NCBI RefSeq assembly: GCF_001742225.1
Contig: NZ_CP017075.1
Location: forward strand, 248,001 to 312,000
DNA length: 64,000 nucleotides
Direction: 5' to 3'
DNA from: Novosphingobium resinovorum
GTDB lineage: Bacteria > Pseudomonadota > Alphaproteobacteria > Sphingomonadales > Sphingomonadaceae
Shown here: piece after piece, positions 45,103 to 54,680 of the stretch
Numbering within the stretch: position 1 is the stretch's first letter
Layout: each line of letters starts with the position of its first letter
Notes under the pieces: generated by a model
The model's input: the letters and a program-made list of their open reading frames with translations, nothing else
Database searches by the model: none
Told to the model about the DNA's origin: nothing
Translations under genes and position numbers: made by a program

Positions 45103-47766
45103 ATGATCGGACGGGAAATGGTTCGCGGCACTGGAGCGCGCAGCGCCCGAGGCCTCTGGGGCTCGCAAGTTGCAGCAGTGCTCCTCGGGACCACCATTCT
45201 CGCGGGGATGCCCATGGAGGCTTCCGCGCAAGCTGCAAAGGCCGGCAAGCGTGCGCCGGTTCCTGCCGCTCCCGCCGCTCCGGCCCCGGCCGTGGTAGCG
45301 CCGGTCGAGGAAGGCCAGCCGATCCAGACCATCGTGGTGAAGGGCGCCGAGCGTCTGGAGGCGCAGACGGTCCTGTCCTACATCAAGATGCGCGTCGGCC
45401 AGAACTACACCAAGGTTTCCGCCGACGCCGCGCTGAAGGACCTCTACGGCACCGAACTGTTCAAGGACGCGCAGGTTGCGTTCGACAATGGCGTGGTGAC
45501 GATCACGGTTCAGGAGAACCCGGTCGTCAACCGCATCATCCTTGAAGGCAACAAGCGCATCAAGGACGACAAGATCCTTCCCGAGATCAAGGTCGCGCCG
45601 CGCCAGATCTTCACCCGTTCCAAGATTCGCGCCGACGTCGCCCGCATCATCGAGCTGTACAAGCGCCAAGGGCGCTACGCCGCGACCGTCGAGCCGAAGA
45701 TGGTCTCGCTCGACCAGAACCGCGTCGACATCGTCTTCGAGATCACCGAGGGCGACAAGTCCAAGGTCCGCCAGATCAACATCATCGGCAACGAGCACTT
45801 CTCGGCCGGCGAACTGCGCGGCCAGATGGTGACCAAGCAGGCGCGCTTCACCCGTCTGTTCAGCTCGGGCACCAGCTACGACCCCGATCGCATGGCCTTC
45901 GACCAGCAGAAGCTGCGCCAGTTCTATCTGACGCAGGGCTATGCCGACTTCCGCGTCGTCTCGGCGGTGGCCGAACTGACGCCGGACAAGAAGGACTTCA
46001 TCATCACGTACGTGGTGGAGGAAGGGAAGCGCTACAAGTTCGGCGACGTGAAGGTCGAAAGCCAACTGCGCGACTTCGACGGCGAGAAGATGGCGTCGCG
46101 CCTGCCGATGCACAAGGGCGACTGGTACAACGCCAAGCAGGTCGAGGACACGATCGACAGTCTGAACGAGACTGCCGGTGCCTTCGGCTACGCCTTTGCC
46201 GACGTCCGCCCGCAGTACGATCGGGACAAGGAAAACCTCACCATGGGGCTGACCTTCGTGATCCAGGAGGCGCCGCGCGTCTATGTCGAGAAGATCGACA
46301 TCAACGGCAACACGCTGACCCAGGACAAGGTCGTGCGCCGCGAGTTCCGCCTCGCGGAAGGCGACGCGTTCAATTCGCTGCAGGTCAAGCGTTCGACCAA
46401 TCGCATCAAGTCGCTCGGCTACTTCCAGGAGAAGTTCGAGGTCGAGCAGAAGCCCGGCAGCGCCGACGACCGCATCCTGCTGGAAGCCAACGTCGAGGAG
46501 AAGCCGACCGGCGAACTCCAGCTTTCGGCAGGTTTCTCCAGCCTTGAGAGCTTCATCTTCCAGGCATCGATCCGCCAGCGCAACTTCCGCGGTCGTGGCC
46601 AGACGGTGGGCTTGTCGGGCAGCATCTCGCGCTATTCGAAGAGCGTCGAGGCGAGCTTCGTCGAGCCTTACCTGTTTGACAAGAACGTGTCGCTCGGCGT
46701 CAATATCTACCGCCGCGACTACAACAGCTTCAACTACTATAACACCAATCGTAACACCACGTACTCGCAGTCGACTACCGGCTTCAATGTCCGTGCGGGT
46801 GTGCCGCTGACCGAGTATCTGACTGCGGTGGGCAGCTATACGCTCAACTACGATGACGTTAGCCTCGGCAGTGAATATTACGACGCGAACGGCCAGTGCA
46901 GTCCGCTAATCGCCGGGCGTTACTTGTGTGACGCGATCGGGAAGCGCCTTAGTTCGATTGTTGGCGCCTCTCTGATCTACGATACGCTCGACAATCGCGT
47001 CCGTCCGACGCGTGGCACGACCGCTTCGGTGAATGTCGATTTCGCAGGGCTTGGCGGCGACGTTAAGTATGCCCGTGTTCGCGGCAATGCGTCGAAGTTC
47101 TTCAACATGGGCCACGGCTTCATCTTCTCGCTCTCGGCGGAAGGTGGCGTGATCAAGGGTCTGTCCGGGCAGGACATCCGCCTGACCGACCGCTTCTACC
47201 TCGGTCAACCGCAGTTCCGCGGCTTCGCCATCCGCGGCGTCGGCCCGCGCGTGCTGCGCAAGCAGTTGAACACGGACGGCAGCGTTACGACCGACCGCAG
47301 CAACTGGACCGACGACGCGCTGGGCGGCAACTATTACTACATGGGCCGTGCGGAGATGGAAATTCCGCTCGGTTCCGGTGCTCGCGAAATGGGCCTCCGT
47401 CCTTCCATCTTTGCCGACGTGGGCGCGGTTTGGAGCGTCAAGAGGCCGACGCTCACGCAGTGCGATCCGGGCTGTATCCCGACGTATTATCCCAACAATA
47501 CCGATGGCACTGCGAACACCAGCGGCACGCCGGTCACGTCTTCGACTGACTCGAGTGGTCGCACGCAGACCGCCACCGGCAGCTATGCCTATAACTTCGT
47601 CGAGGAATTCGTCGGCGATACCTGGAAGCCGCGTGTCGCCATCGGCATCGGCGTGAACTGGAACTCGCCTTTCGGTCCGTTCCGCATCGACTTCTCGCGC
47701 GTTCTGCTCAAGCAGTACGGCGACGATCCCAAGGCATTCAACTTCAACGTGGGAACCCAGTTCTGA
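45103..47766 (+). CDS. bamA: Outer-membrane assembly factor BamA
   Basis: An 887-residue protein. The signal peptide (about 1-40) ends near MEASAQA and is followed by an Ala/Pro linker. Five POTRA domains (about 70-460) begin with QTIVVKGAERLEAQTV. The C-terminal barrel includes FRGRGQTVGLSGS, the RGF-like PQFRGFAIRGVGPR loop-6 motif and ends NVGTQF, a barrel-assembly signal. A second ATG (45118) is possible. It inserts beta-barrel proteins. Confidence 0.96.
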   Translation: MIGREMVRGTGARSARGLWGSQVAAVLLGTTILAGMPMEASAQAAKAGKRAPVPAAPAAPAPAVVAPVEEGQPIQTIVVKGAERLEAQTVLSYIKMRVGQNYTKVSADAALKDLYGTELFKDAQVAFDNGVVTITVQENPVVNRIILEGNKRIKDDKILPEIKVAPRQIFTRSKIRADVARIIELYKRQGRYAATVEPKMVSLDQNRVDIVFEITEGDKSKVRQINIIGNEHFSAGELRGQMVTKQARFTRLFSSGTSYDPDRMAFDQQKLRQFYLTQGYADFRVVSAVAELTPDKKDFIITYVVEEGKRYKFGDVKVESQLRDFDGEKMASRLPMHKGDWYNAKQVEDTIDSLNETAGAFGYAFADVRPQYDRDKENLTMGLTFVIQEAPRVYVEKIDINGNTLTQDKVVRREFRLAEGDAFNSLQVKRSTNRIKSLGYFQEKFEVEQKPGSADDRILLEANVEEKPTGELQLSAGFSSLESFIFQASIRQRNFRGRGQTVGLSGSISRYSKSVEASFVEPYLFDKNVSLGVNIYRRDYNSFNYYNTNRNTTYSQSTTGFNVRAGVPLTEYLTAVGSYTLNYDDVSLGSEYYDANGQCSPLIAGRYLCDAIGKRLSSIVGASLIYDTLDNRVRPTRGTTASVNVDFAGLGGDVKYARVRGNASKFFNMGHGFIFSLSAEGGVIKGLSGQDIRLTDRFYLGQPQFRGFAIRGVGPRVLRKQLNTDGSVTTDRSNWTDDALGGNYYYMGRAEMEIPLGSGAREMGLRPSIFADVGAVWSVKRPTLTQCDPGCIPTYYPNNTDGTANTSGTPVTSSTDSSGRTQTATGSYAYNFVEEFVGDTWKPRVAIGIGVNWNSPFGPFRIDFSRVLLKQYGDDPKAFNFNVGTQF

Positions 47767-48482
47767 TGATTACCAAGAACAAGACCATCGCGCTGGCTGC
47801 CGGCCTCGCGTTCGCCGCCGTCTCGGCGCAGCCCGCGCTGGCTGCCAAGCCCGCTCCGGCCGCCGCCGCCCCCGCAACCGGCGGTACTATCGTGCAGGGC
47901 CTCGGCGTTGCCAGCTTCGATGCGGTGATCGCCAACTCGAACGCGTTCAAGACCGCCGAGACGCAGCGCCAGACCACATTCAAGGCGCAGTTCGACCAGG
48001 CGCAGACCCGTCAGAACGCGCTCAACGCCCAGATCAAGCCGCTGATCGACAAGTTCAACGCCGACCGTCAGGGCGGCAAGGTGACTCAGGCCGCGCTTGA
48101 GCAGCAGGCCGGTTCGATCCAGCAGATCCAGGAGAACGGCAAGGCCGAACTCCAGCGCATCCTGCAGCCGGTCGGCCTGTCGCAGGCTTACGTCAACGAG
48201 CAGATCGAAGACAAGCTGAACGATGCGGTCAAGGCAGCGATGACCAAGAAGGGCGTGTCGATCCTGATCTCGCCCGACGCGATCCTCGCGGTCAACGGCG
48301 GCGCCTACAACCTCAACCAGGACATCCTGAACGAGCTGAACACGTCGATCCCCTCGGCGCAGCTGGTTCCGCCCGCCGGTTGGGAACCGCGCCAGGTTCG
48401 TGAACAGCGTGCGCAGCAGGCTGCCGCGCAGGGCCAGGCTCCGGCCGGCGCCGCGCCGGCGACGCAGCCCTCGGGCCGCTGA
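47766..48482 (+). CDS. OmpH/Skp-family periplasmic chaperone
   Basis: A 238-residue protein. The signal peptide is cut near PALAAK (residue ~27). A long helical coiled coil (about 60-150, Gln/Lys/Asn-rich) matches Skp tentacles, and the C-terminus is a Pro/Ala/Gln-rich tail not usual in E. coli Skp. It overlaps bamA by one base and acts with BamA in carrying outer-membrane proteins. Confidence 0.88.
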   Translation: MITKNKTIALAAGLAFAAVSAQPALAAKPAPAAAAPATGGTIVQGLGVASFDAVIANSNAFKTAETQRQTTFKAQFDQAQTRQNALNAQIKPLIDKFNADRQGGKVTQAALEQQAGSIQQIQENGKAELQRILQPVGLSQAYVNEQIEDKLNDAVKAAMTKKGVSILISPDAILAVNGGAYNLNQDILNELNTSIPSAQLVPPAGWEPRQVREQRAQQAAAQGQAPAGAAPATQPSGR

Positions 48483-48497
48483 TCGGACGTCACGGGC

Positions 48498-48950
48498 ATG
48501 AGCGATAAGGCCGAAGTCGTGTACGACACCGCGAAGATCCTGGCGGCGCTTCCGCACCGCTACCCGATGCTGCTCGTCGACCGCGTGGTCTCGATCTCCG
48601 AGGAGGAGATCGAGGCGGTCAAGGCGGTGAGCTTCAACGAGGACTTCTTCCAGGGGCACTTCCCCGGCCGACCGATCATGCCCGGCGTCCTCCAGATCGA
48701 GGCGCTGGCGCAGGCTGCGGGCATCCTCGCGATCGAGACCCTCGGCCTCGCCGGGACCGGCAAGCTGGTGTATTTCATGGCGATCGAGGACGCGAAGTTC
48801 CGCGCCCCCGTGACCCCGGGGCACCTGCTGACACTGCGCACCGGCTTCGTCCAGAAGCGTTCGCGCGTGTGCAAGTTCTGGGGCAAGGCCTCCATCGACG
48901 ACAAGGTGACCTGCGAGGTCAACTTCACGGCGATGATCGCAGACGCCTGA
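48498..48950 (+). CDS. fabZ: 3-hydroxyacyl-ACP dehydratase FabZ
   Basis: A 150-residue hotdog-fold dehydratase of fatty acid elongation. [17 protein letters not shown] and [20 protein letters not shown] carry the catalytic His and Glu. It follows ompH by 15 bp, as usual in this envelope operon. A family C repeat follows its stop. Confidence 0.96.
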   Translation: MSDKAEVVYDTAKILAALPHRYPMLLVDRVVSISEEEIEAVKAVSFNEDFFQGHFPGRPIMPGVLQIEALAQAAGILAIETLGLAGTGKLVYFMAIEDAKFRAPVTPGHLLTLRTGFVQKRSRVCKFWGKASIDDKVTCEVNFTAMIADA

Positions 48951-48958
48951 GGCTGCTG

Positions 48959-49078
48959 CCCACCCCGTCCGGCTAGGCAGCAAGCTGCCAAGGCTTCCGG
49001 CCCTCCCGCAAGCGGGAGGGCTGTGTTGGCGGGGACCTCTCATTCCCCTGCCGCTCGCGGGAGGGGCAGGGTTGGGCT
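48959..49078. repeat. Dispersed repeat, family C copy 3
   Basis: Starts CCCACCCCGTCCGGCTA, holds two hairpins (CCCTCCCGCAAGCGGGAGGG and CCGCTCGCGG), and ends GGGTTGGGCT. It lies between fabZ and rpmE. Confidence 0.8.
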
Positions 49079-49172
49079 TCTTCGCCCTTGCATTCAGGCC
49101 CGCTTCGCTGTAAGCGCGCCGCTTTCCAAGCCAGGCCGGTCGGAACCGGCCACATGCGAAAGAGATAGACCC

Positions 49173-49400
49173 ATGAAGGCCGATACGCATCCCGACTACC
49201 ACACCATCACGGTACAGATGACCGACGGCAGCACCTTCCAGACCCGCTCGACCTGGGGCAAGGAAGGCGACACGCTGGTTCTGGACATCGACCCGACCTC
49301 GCACCCGGCATGGACCGGCGGCAAGGCCCAGCTTCAGGACGGTGGCCGCGTGGCCCAGTTCAACAAGCGTTTCGGCGGTCTCACGCTCAAGAAGAACTGA
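49173..49400 (+). CDS. rpmE: 50S ribosomal protein bL31 (cysteine-free form)
   Basis: A 75-residue protein, [20 protein letters not shown] and onward. The zinc ligands of the CXXC form are replaced (TVQMTDG), the normal state in many alphaproteobacteria and matching bL36 here. AAAGAGATAG precedes the ATG; a strong terminator follows. Confidence 0.95.
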   Translation: MKADTHPDYHTITVQMTDGSTFQTRSTWGKEGDTLVLDIDPTSHPAWTGGKAQLQDGGRVAQFNKRFGGLTLKKN

Positions 49401-49440
49401 TTGGGCGGGGCTTCAGGCTCCGAACATCAGCTTCACGAAG

Positions 49441-49468
49441 AAGGCGGTCCCTGGGGCCGCCTTTTTTG
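49441..49468 (+). terminator. Terminator after rpmE
   Basis: AAGGCGGTCC and GGCCGCCTT pair around a short loop, followed by TTTTTTGTT. Confidence 0.8.
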
Positions 49469-49620
49469 TTGTCCGCATAGCGTGCAAAATTTCATTGCCA
49501 GTTGCGATTGCCTTTCATGTGCAGGGCTTTAGGGTCGTGAATGTCCACGCGGGGCGGGGGAACGTCCATGCGTGCGGCTGCGTTTCGCAGCCATCCAGCC
49601 CGAAAGACCGGAGATACGAT

Positions 49621-50190
49621 ATGAAGCGATCCTCCCGCATCCTCGCCGCCTCGGCGGTCCTGCTCTCGCTCGCCGGCGCTGCCGGTGCGGCTGATGACCA
49701 TACCGGCCATTCCGCAACGACGGCGGCCGCCGCGCCGATGATCCACGCCGATCTGATTGGGCTGGACGGCAAGACCATCGGCATGGTCATGCTGCAGGAG
49801 ACCCCGGCAGGCGTCCTCGTCAGCGCCGAGGCCAAGGGCATTCCGGCGGGTGAGCACGGCTTCCACTTCCACCAGAAGGGCGTGTGCGACACCGCGACCA
49901 AGTTCGACAGTTCGGGCGGCCACTTCACCGGCGGCGATCACCAGCACGGCTATATGGTCGCTACGGGGCCGCATGGCGGTGACATGCCGAATCAGAATGT
50001 CGGCGCGGACGGCCTGCTCAAGACGCAGGTGCTGAATTCCGGCGTGACGCTCTCGCCGGGGCCGAAGTCGCTGCTCGACGCGGACGGTTCGGCGCTGGTG
50101 ATCCACGCAGGCGTGGACGACTACACCAGCCAGCCTTCGGGTAATGCCGGCGGGCGCATCGCTTGCGCGGTGATCGCTGCGGCCAAGTAA
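49621..50190 (+). CDS. sodC: Cu/Zn superoxide dismutase
   Basis: A 189-residue periplasmic enzyme. The signal peptide (MKRSSRILAASAVLLSLAGA, cut near GAADD) is followed by a His-rich start and the SOD barrel. GFHFHQKGVC gives copper ligands and one disulphide Cys; GGHFTGGDHQHG gives zinc ligands; GNAGGRIACAVI closes the disulphide. The gene stands alone, ending at a REP hairpin. Confidence 0.95.
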   Translation: MKRSSRILAASAVLLSLAGAAGAADDHTGHSATTAAAAPMIHADLIGLDGKTIGMVMLQETPAGVLVSAEAKGIPAGEHGFHFHQKGVCDTATKFDSSGGHFTGGDHQHGYMVATGPHGGDMPNQNVGADGLLKTQVLNSGVTLSPGPKSLLDADGSALVIHAGVDDYTSQPSGNAGGRIACAVIAAAK

Positions 50191-50245
50191 GCCGGGCTGC
50201 CAGCCGTCCCGGGCTCATTCCGGGGCGGCTGCTGATGGCTTTTGC

Positions 50246-50330
50246 CGATGGGGCTTCGACAAGCTCAGCCTGAGCGGAATAGAGAGAACTTCTCAAATCC
50301 GCTCAGGCTGAGCTTGTCGAAGCCCCATCG
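50246..50330. repeat. Sphingomonad REP palindrome, full hairpin (copy 2)
   Basis: Perfect 32-base arms (core GCTTCGACAAGCTCAGCCTG) with a 21-base loop, between the stops of the convergent sodC and hydroxylase genes. Three bases separate it from the hydroxylase stop. Confidence 0.92.
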
Positions 50331-50332
50331 GT

Positions 50333-50965
50333 TCACCCCCAGGGCCGCTCGCGATACCATTGCGTGATGACGTACTTGCGGCCCTTGCGCACCTTCATCG
50401 CGTGATGAAGCGTCGCCGCGTTACAGCTGCCGTCAGCGCGGCGGTTGTTCCAGCCGATGAGCTTGCCGGTCTCGGGCTGGATCATCTTGTCGATGACCTT
50501 GAAGCGAGTCGCGCCTCCGGCCTCGACGTCGTTCAGGTAGATCATGAAGGTCCAGGTCCGCTGGCCGGGAACCTTGCAGTATTTCTCGAAATCGGCGCTG
50601 TCGGGCTCGAAATAATCGGTGTGCGCCTTGAACTCCTGCCCGACTTCATAGCGCTGTCCCTGCAGCGGTTCCGCATAGGCAAGGTCGATGCCGGAAAGGC
50701 GGGAGAGCGCCTGCGCCAGTTCGTCGACCACCGGATAGTTGCGTGACAAGTCGCAGGTCGAACTGGTGCGGAACGCATCGTCTCCGTTGTAGTCGGCGAT
50801 CGTCGAGGGGCGGTTGTTGGTCTCGATCAGGTCGATCAACTGCGCGCAGCGCTCGGCGCTAAGGAACTCGCGCAGGATGAACAGGTCGAGCCGGGACGAG
50901 GGAAAGCGCTGAACGCCGGGGTGGGATAGCAGTCTTGCAGCCGATGATTCGCCGGGTTCGTCCAT
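50333..50965 (-). CDS. Prolyl 4-hydroxylase-like 2OG-Fe(II) oxygenase
   Basis: A 210-residue protein of the P4H alpha-subunit fold. Iron ligands are HTD in FKAHTDYFEP (about 117-119) and His in LHHAMKV (about 188-190); the 2-oxoglutarate Lys is in KGRKYVITQWYRERP. In bacteria these enzymes hydroxylate prolines of specific proteins or free substrates; the target is unknown. It stands alone. Confidence 0.9.
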   Translation of the reverse strand: MDEPGESSAARLLSHPGVQRFPSSRLDLFILREFLSAERCAQLIDLIETNNRPSTIADYNGDDAFRTSSTCDLSRNYPVVDELAQALSRLSGIDLAYAEPLQGQRYEVGQEFKAHTDYFEPDSADFEKYCKVPGQRTWTFMIYLNDVEAGGATRFKVIDKMIQPETGKLIGWNNRRADGSCNAATLHHAMKVRKGRKYVITQWYRERPWG

Positions 50966-51142
50966 GCGCCGACCTTAGCCACGGGCAGGGCGCAGGAAAA
51001 TCGCGGGCGAGGCGACGGGCAGGTAAATTTCGCCTCTCCGCATTTTTGCTTTGCAAGAATCCGCGCGCTGTGCAAAAGGCGCGCTCCGCACCGGATGCAG
51101 CAGCGTCCGATGCCGGGCGCGGCGCCTCTCGAGTGCGCCTGT

Positions 51143-51220
51143 GGCGATCGTAGCTCAGTTGGTTAGAGCGCCGGTTTGTGGTACCGGAGGTCGTGGGTTC
51201 GAACCCCATCGATCGCCCCA
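51143..51220 (+). tRNA. tRNA-His (anticodon GTG)
   Basis: Acceptor GCGATCG/CGATCGC with an encoded G at -1 opposite C73, the histidine identity pair. Anticodon stem CCGGT/ACCGG encloses TTGTGGT with anticodon GTG; T arm GGTTCGAACCC; CCA encoded. The gap to 51354 holds the expected ccmC promoter. Confidence 0.98.
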
Positions 51221-51354
51221 TTTTCTCCCTTTTACCACAGTGTGATGCTCATAGCGGCATCATGATACCAATGCCCGATTGGCGCATGAAAAGCGCTGTG
51301 CTTTGATCTGAGTCACTTGCTCCTTTCAACACGCACTATAGAAGCGCGCCTGTC

Positions 51355-52089
51355 ATGCACGGCTTTGCCAACCCCGCCCGTTTTCTGCGCATCGCCCGCT
51401 GGCTGATGCCCCTGTGCATGGGCACGGGACTGGTCGTCGCCTTCGCGGCGCTGGGCTGGGGGCTGTTCGTCGCCCCTGCCGAGCGCCTGCAGGGAGAGAC
51501 GGTGCGCATCGTCTATCTCCACGTGCCCGCCGCCTGGCTGGGCATGGCCGGGTGGATGGGCATCGCGGGTGCGAGCTTCACCGAACTCGTCTGGCGTCAT
51601 CCGCTCGCGGCCATCGCGGCGAAAGCCTGCGCGGTGCCGGGCGCGGTTTTTACCGCCGTCTGCTTACTTACAGGTTCGCTGTGGGGGCGTCCTGCGTGGG
51701 GGACATGGTGGGTCTGGGACGGACGGCTGACCTCGATGCTGGTGCTTCTGTTCCTCTACTTCGGGTGGATGGCGCTGTCGCAGGCGAGCGAGGCTGCGGA
51801 CGGCGGCCAGAATCGCGCGCCCGCCATCTTCGGGCTCGTCGGCGCGGTGAACGTGCCGATCATTCATTACTCGGTGATCTGGTGGAACAGCCAGCACCAG
51901 CCGCCGAGCATCACCGTGGGCAAGTCCGCGATGTCGGGCGATTTTCTGGTGCCGCTGCTTGCCGCGATGCTCGGTTTCACGCTGATCTTCGCAGGCGTCG
52001 TGCTGGCGCGGATGCGTGCGATCCTGGCCGAGCAGCAGGCCGAGGCGCGGCTGCGCAGGAAAGCGCGCGCGGAAGTGGAGGCATTCTGA
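51355..52089 (+). CDS. ccmC: Heme exporter/handling protein CcmC
   Basis: A 244-residue inner-membrane protein with six hydrophobic segments. WGTWWVWDGRLTS (about 122-134) is the WWD heme-handling motif, flanked by the conserved His in YLHVPAAW and IIHYSVIWWN. It loads heme onto CcmE during cytochrome c maturation. It overlaps ccmD by one base. No ccmA or ccmB lies upstream. Confidence 0.96.
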   Translation: MHGFANPARFLRIARWLMPLCMGTGLVVAFAALGWGLFVAPAERLQGETVRIVYLHVPAAWLGMAGWMGIAGASFTELVWRHPLAAIAAKACAVPGAVFTAVCLLTGSLWGRPAWGTWWVWDGRLTSMLVLLFLYFGWMALSQASEAADGGQNRAPAIFGLVGAVNVPIIHYSVIWWNSQHQPPSITVGKSAMSGDFLVPLLAAMLGFTLIFAGVVLARMRAILAEQQAEARLRRKARAEVEAF

Positions 52090-52229
52090 TGCGTGAAGCG
52101 ATGGACCCATGGACCTTCGTGGTCGCGGCCTATGTGGTCGGCATCGGCGCGACGCTGGCGATGGTCGCATGGGCGCTGCTTTCGATGCGCCGCGCAGAAA
52201 AGCGCCGTGATTCGGCGAGGAACCGCTGA
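52089..52229 (+). CDS. ccmD: Heme exporter protein CcmD
   Basis: A 46-residue protein, MREAMDPWTFVVAAYVVGIG and onward: one membrane segment (about 8-32) and a basic tail (RRAEKRRDSARNR), the CcmD plan. It frees holo-CcmE from CcmC. Stops and starts overlap both neighbours. Confidence 0.9.
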   Translation: MREAMDPWTFVVAAYVVGIGATLAMVAWALLSMRRAEKRRDSARNR

Positions 52230-52699
52230 TGGCGACGGTCGCCAAGAGCCCGATCAAGGCCAAGCACCAGCGCCTCGTGCTGCTGATCGTCGCGCTGGTC
52301 GTGCTCATCGGGGCGGCGTTGCTCGCCGCATGGGCGCTGCGCAATCAGGCGAGCTACTTCTACGTGCCGAGCGAGATCGTCGCCAGGCCGCCCGAGCCCG
52401 GCCGCGCCGTGCGCCTTGGCGGCATGGTCGAGAAGGGCTCGCTCAAGACGGCGGCGGACGGAGTGACGATCAATTTCGCCGTGCAGGACGGCAAGGCGCG
52501 CGTGCCGGTGACCTTCAAGGGCATCGTGCCCTCGCTGTTCGTCGAGGGATCCGGCGTCGTCGCCGAGGGCAAGATGGGCACGGACGGCACATTCGTCGCC
52601 GACAACCTCCTCGCCAAGCATGACGAGAACTACGTGCCCCACGAGATGCAGGACATGTCCAGGGAACAGGCCCAGAAGGTCATGCAAGAAACCAAATGA
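52229..52699 (+). CDS. ccmE: Heme chaperone CcmE
   Basis: A 156-residue membrane-anchored OB-fold protein. After one N-terminal membrane segment (about 15-37), the heme-binding His131 and Tyr135 appear in LAKHDENYVP, the diagnostic motif. It ferries heme covalently to CcmF. Its end is part of a 17-bp tandem duplication that extends into the ccmF start. Confidence 0.96.
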   Translation: MATVAKSPIKAKHQRLVLLIVALVVLIGAALLAAWALRNQASYFYVPSEIVARPPEPGRAVRLGGMVEKGSLKTAADGVTINFAVQDGKARVPVTFKGIVPSLFVEGSGVVAEGKMGTDGTFVADNLLAKHDENYVPHEMQDMSREQAQKVMQETK

Positions 52700-52729
52700 T
52701 CGCTGAACCCAAATGATCGCTGAACTAGG
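52696..52729 (+). repeat. 17-bp tandem duplication at the ccmE/ccmF junction
   Basis: ATGATCGCTGAACCCAA is followed 17 bp on by ATGATCGCTGAACTAGG. The first ATG overlaps the ccmE stop but reads into a stop after six codons; the second opens ccmF. Confidence 0.85.
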
Positions 52730-54680
52730 TCTTGCCGCCCTCTGGCTGGCGGCGGCGCTGGCGGCGCTGCAACTCGTTTCCGGTGCGCTGGGGCTGACAG
52801 AGCGCGGCGCCGTGCTCGGCGGTGCGGTGCGCCCCGTGGCGGTGGTGCAGGGCGGGCTGGCGCTGCTGGCCTTCGCCTGTCTCATCTACGTCTTTTCGGT
52901 CACCGATCTGTCGGTGAAGCTGGTCGCGCTCAATTCGCATTCGATGAAGCCGCTGGTGTTCAAGATCGCCGGCGCCTGGGGCAACCACGAGGGCTCGATG
53001 CTCCTGTGGGTGACGGTCATGGGGCTGGGCGGCGCCTTCGTGGCGCTCGTCGAAAAGCGCTTGCCGGAACGCACCATGCTGGCGACGCTGGCCGGGCAGG
53101 CTTTCGTGAGCCTTGGCTTCTATGCCTTCCTGCTGCTCGCCTCCAACCCGTTCGAGCGGCTTTCGCCGGTGCCGATGGAGGGTAACGGGCTCAACCCGCT
53201 GCTGCAGGACCTTGGCCTCGCGTTCCATCCGCCGACGCTCTACCTGGGCTATGTGGGGCTCTCGATCGCGTTCAGTTTCGCGATCGGCGCACTGGTGACG
53301 CGCGAGGTCGGCCCGGCGTTCGCCAAGGCGATGCGCCCGTGGGTGCTGGGCGCGTGGATATTCCTCACCGTGGGGATCACCGCCGGTTCGTACTGGGCCT
53401 ATTACGAACTGGGCTGGGGCGGCTGGTGGTTCTGGGACCCGGTCGAGAACGCCTCGCTGATGCCCTGGCTGGCGGCGACGGCACTGCTCCATTCGTGCGG
53501 CGTGCTGGCGGCGCGCAATGCACTGCGCGCCTGGACGATCATGCTGGGCGTGGTTGCGTTCTCGATGTCGATGATCGGCACGTTCCTGGTGCGCTCGGGT
53601 ATCCTGACGAGCGTGCATGCCTTTGCCGTCGATCCGCAGCGCGGCACGTTCATCCTCGCGCTGCTGGCGATCTACATCGGCGGCGCGCTGGTGCTGTTCG
53701 GCCTGCGCGCCGCGACGGTGACCGAGGGCGAGCGCTTTGCCTTCGTCAGCCGCGAGGGCGCGCTGGTGGTCAACAACGTGATGCTCTCGGCGATCCTGGG
53801 CATCGTGCTGTTCGGCACGCTCTACCCGCTGTTCGCAGAGGCGATGGGAGCCAAGGTTTCGGTCGGGCCGCCGTACTTCAACCCGATGAGCGCGCTGTTC
53901 GCGGTGCCGATGCTGGTCGTGCTCATGGTCGGGCCGTTGCTGCGCTGGCGGCGGGACAAGTTCGGGCGCGTCGGGCGCGGGCTGGTGATCCCGGCGATGC
54001 TGGTCGTCGCGGGCGGGATCGGCGTGCTGGTTCTGGGCGGTGTCGCGCTGCTGCCCTGGATCGGTCTTGCGCTCTCGGTCGGGCTCGGCTGGGCCAGCCT
54101 GCTGCCGCTCAAGGGCCGCAACCTGCGCCGCACACCGCTGCCGATCTGGGGCATGGTCGTCGCGCATTTCGGCATTGCCGTCGCTCTGTTTGGCATGAGC
54201 AGCGAGAGCGCCTTCTCGGTCGAGAAGCTGGTCGCGGTGCGCATGGGCGAGGTCACGCAAGTCGGGCCATGGGGCGTCAAGCTCGGCACCGTCGAGCCTG
54301 TCGCCGGGCCGAACTGGACGGCGATGGAGGCGCGCCTGCTGGTGCGCTACGGTATCGACGGTAAGGTGACGCGCATGCTCCCGCAGTCGCGCAGCTTCTG
54401 GACGCCGCCGCAGCAAACTAGCGAATCGGCGCTGCTGACGCGCTGGAATGGCCAGCTTTACGCCGTGCTCGGCGGCGAGGCGCCCAAGGTCGATGGCGAG
54501 AAGCAATCGCGCTGGCAACTGCGCTTGTGGTGGAAGCCTTTCGCGCCGCTGATCTGGATCGGCGGTCTGCTGATCGCGCTGGGCGGCCTGCTGGCGCTGC
54601 TGGGCCGGGTGGCGGCCGACGTGCGGCGGATCGTGGCCAAGGACAAGATCGCCTATCGGCGCGAGAAGCAGGGACGATGA
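52713..54680 (+). CDS. ccmF: Cytochrome c heme lyase CcmF
   Basis: A 655-residue polytopic membrane protein. WGGWWFWDPVENASL (about 233-247) is the WWD heme motif; GSYWAYYELGW precedes it and conserved His occur in SFLVRSGILTSVHAF. It reduces and attaches heme to apocytochromes with CcmH. Length is normal. Overlaps ccmG by four bases. Confidence 0.96.
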   Translation: MIAELGLAALWLAAALAALQLVSGALGLTERGAVLGGAVRPVAVVQGGLALLAFACLIYVFSVTDLSVKLVALNSHSMKPLVFKIAGAWGNHEGSMLLWVTVMGLGGAFVALVEKRLPERTMLATLAGQAFVSLGFYAFLLLASNPFERLSPVPMEGNGLNPLLQDLGLAFHPPTLYLGYVGLSIAFSFAIGALVTREVGPAFAKAMRPWVLGAWIFLTVGITAGSYWAYYELGWGGWWFWDPVENASLMPWLAATALLHSCGVLAARNALRAWTIMLGVVAFSMSMIGTFLVRSGILTSVHAFAVDPQRGTFILALLAIYIGGALVLFGLRAATVTEGERFAFVSREGALVVNNVMLSAILGIVLFGTLYPLFAEAMGAKVSVGPPYFNPMSALFAVPMLVVLMVGPLLRWRRDKFGRVGRGLVIPAMLVVAGGIGVLVLGGVALLPWIGLALSVGLGWASLLPLKGRNLRRTPLPIWGMVVAHFGIAVALFGMSSESAFSVEKLVAVRMGEVTQVGPWGVKLGTVEPVAGPNWTAMEARLLVRYGIDGKVTRMLPQSRSFWTPPQQTSESALLTRWNGQLYAVLGGEAPKVDGEKQSRWQLRLWWKPFAPLIWIGGLLIALGGLLALLGRVAADVRRIVAKDKIAYRREKQGR

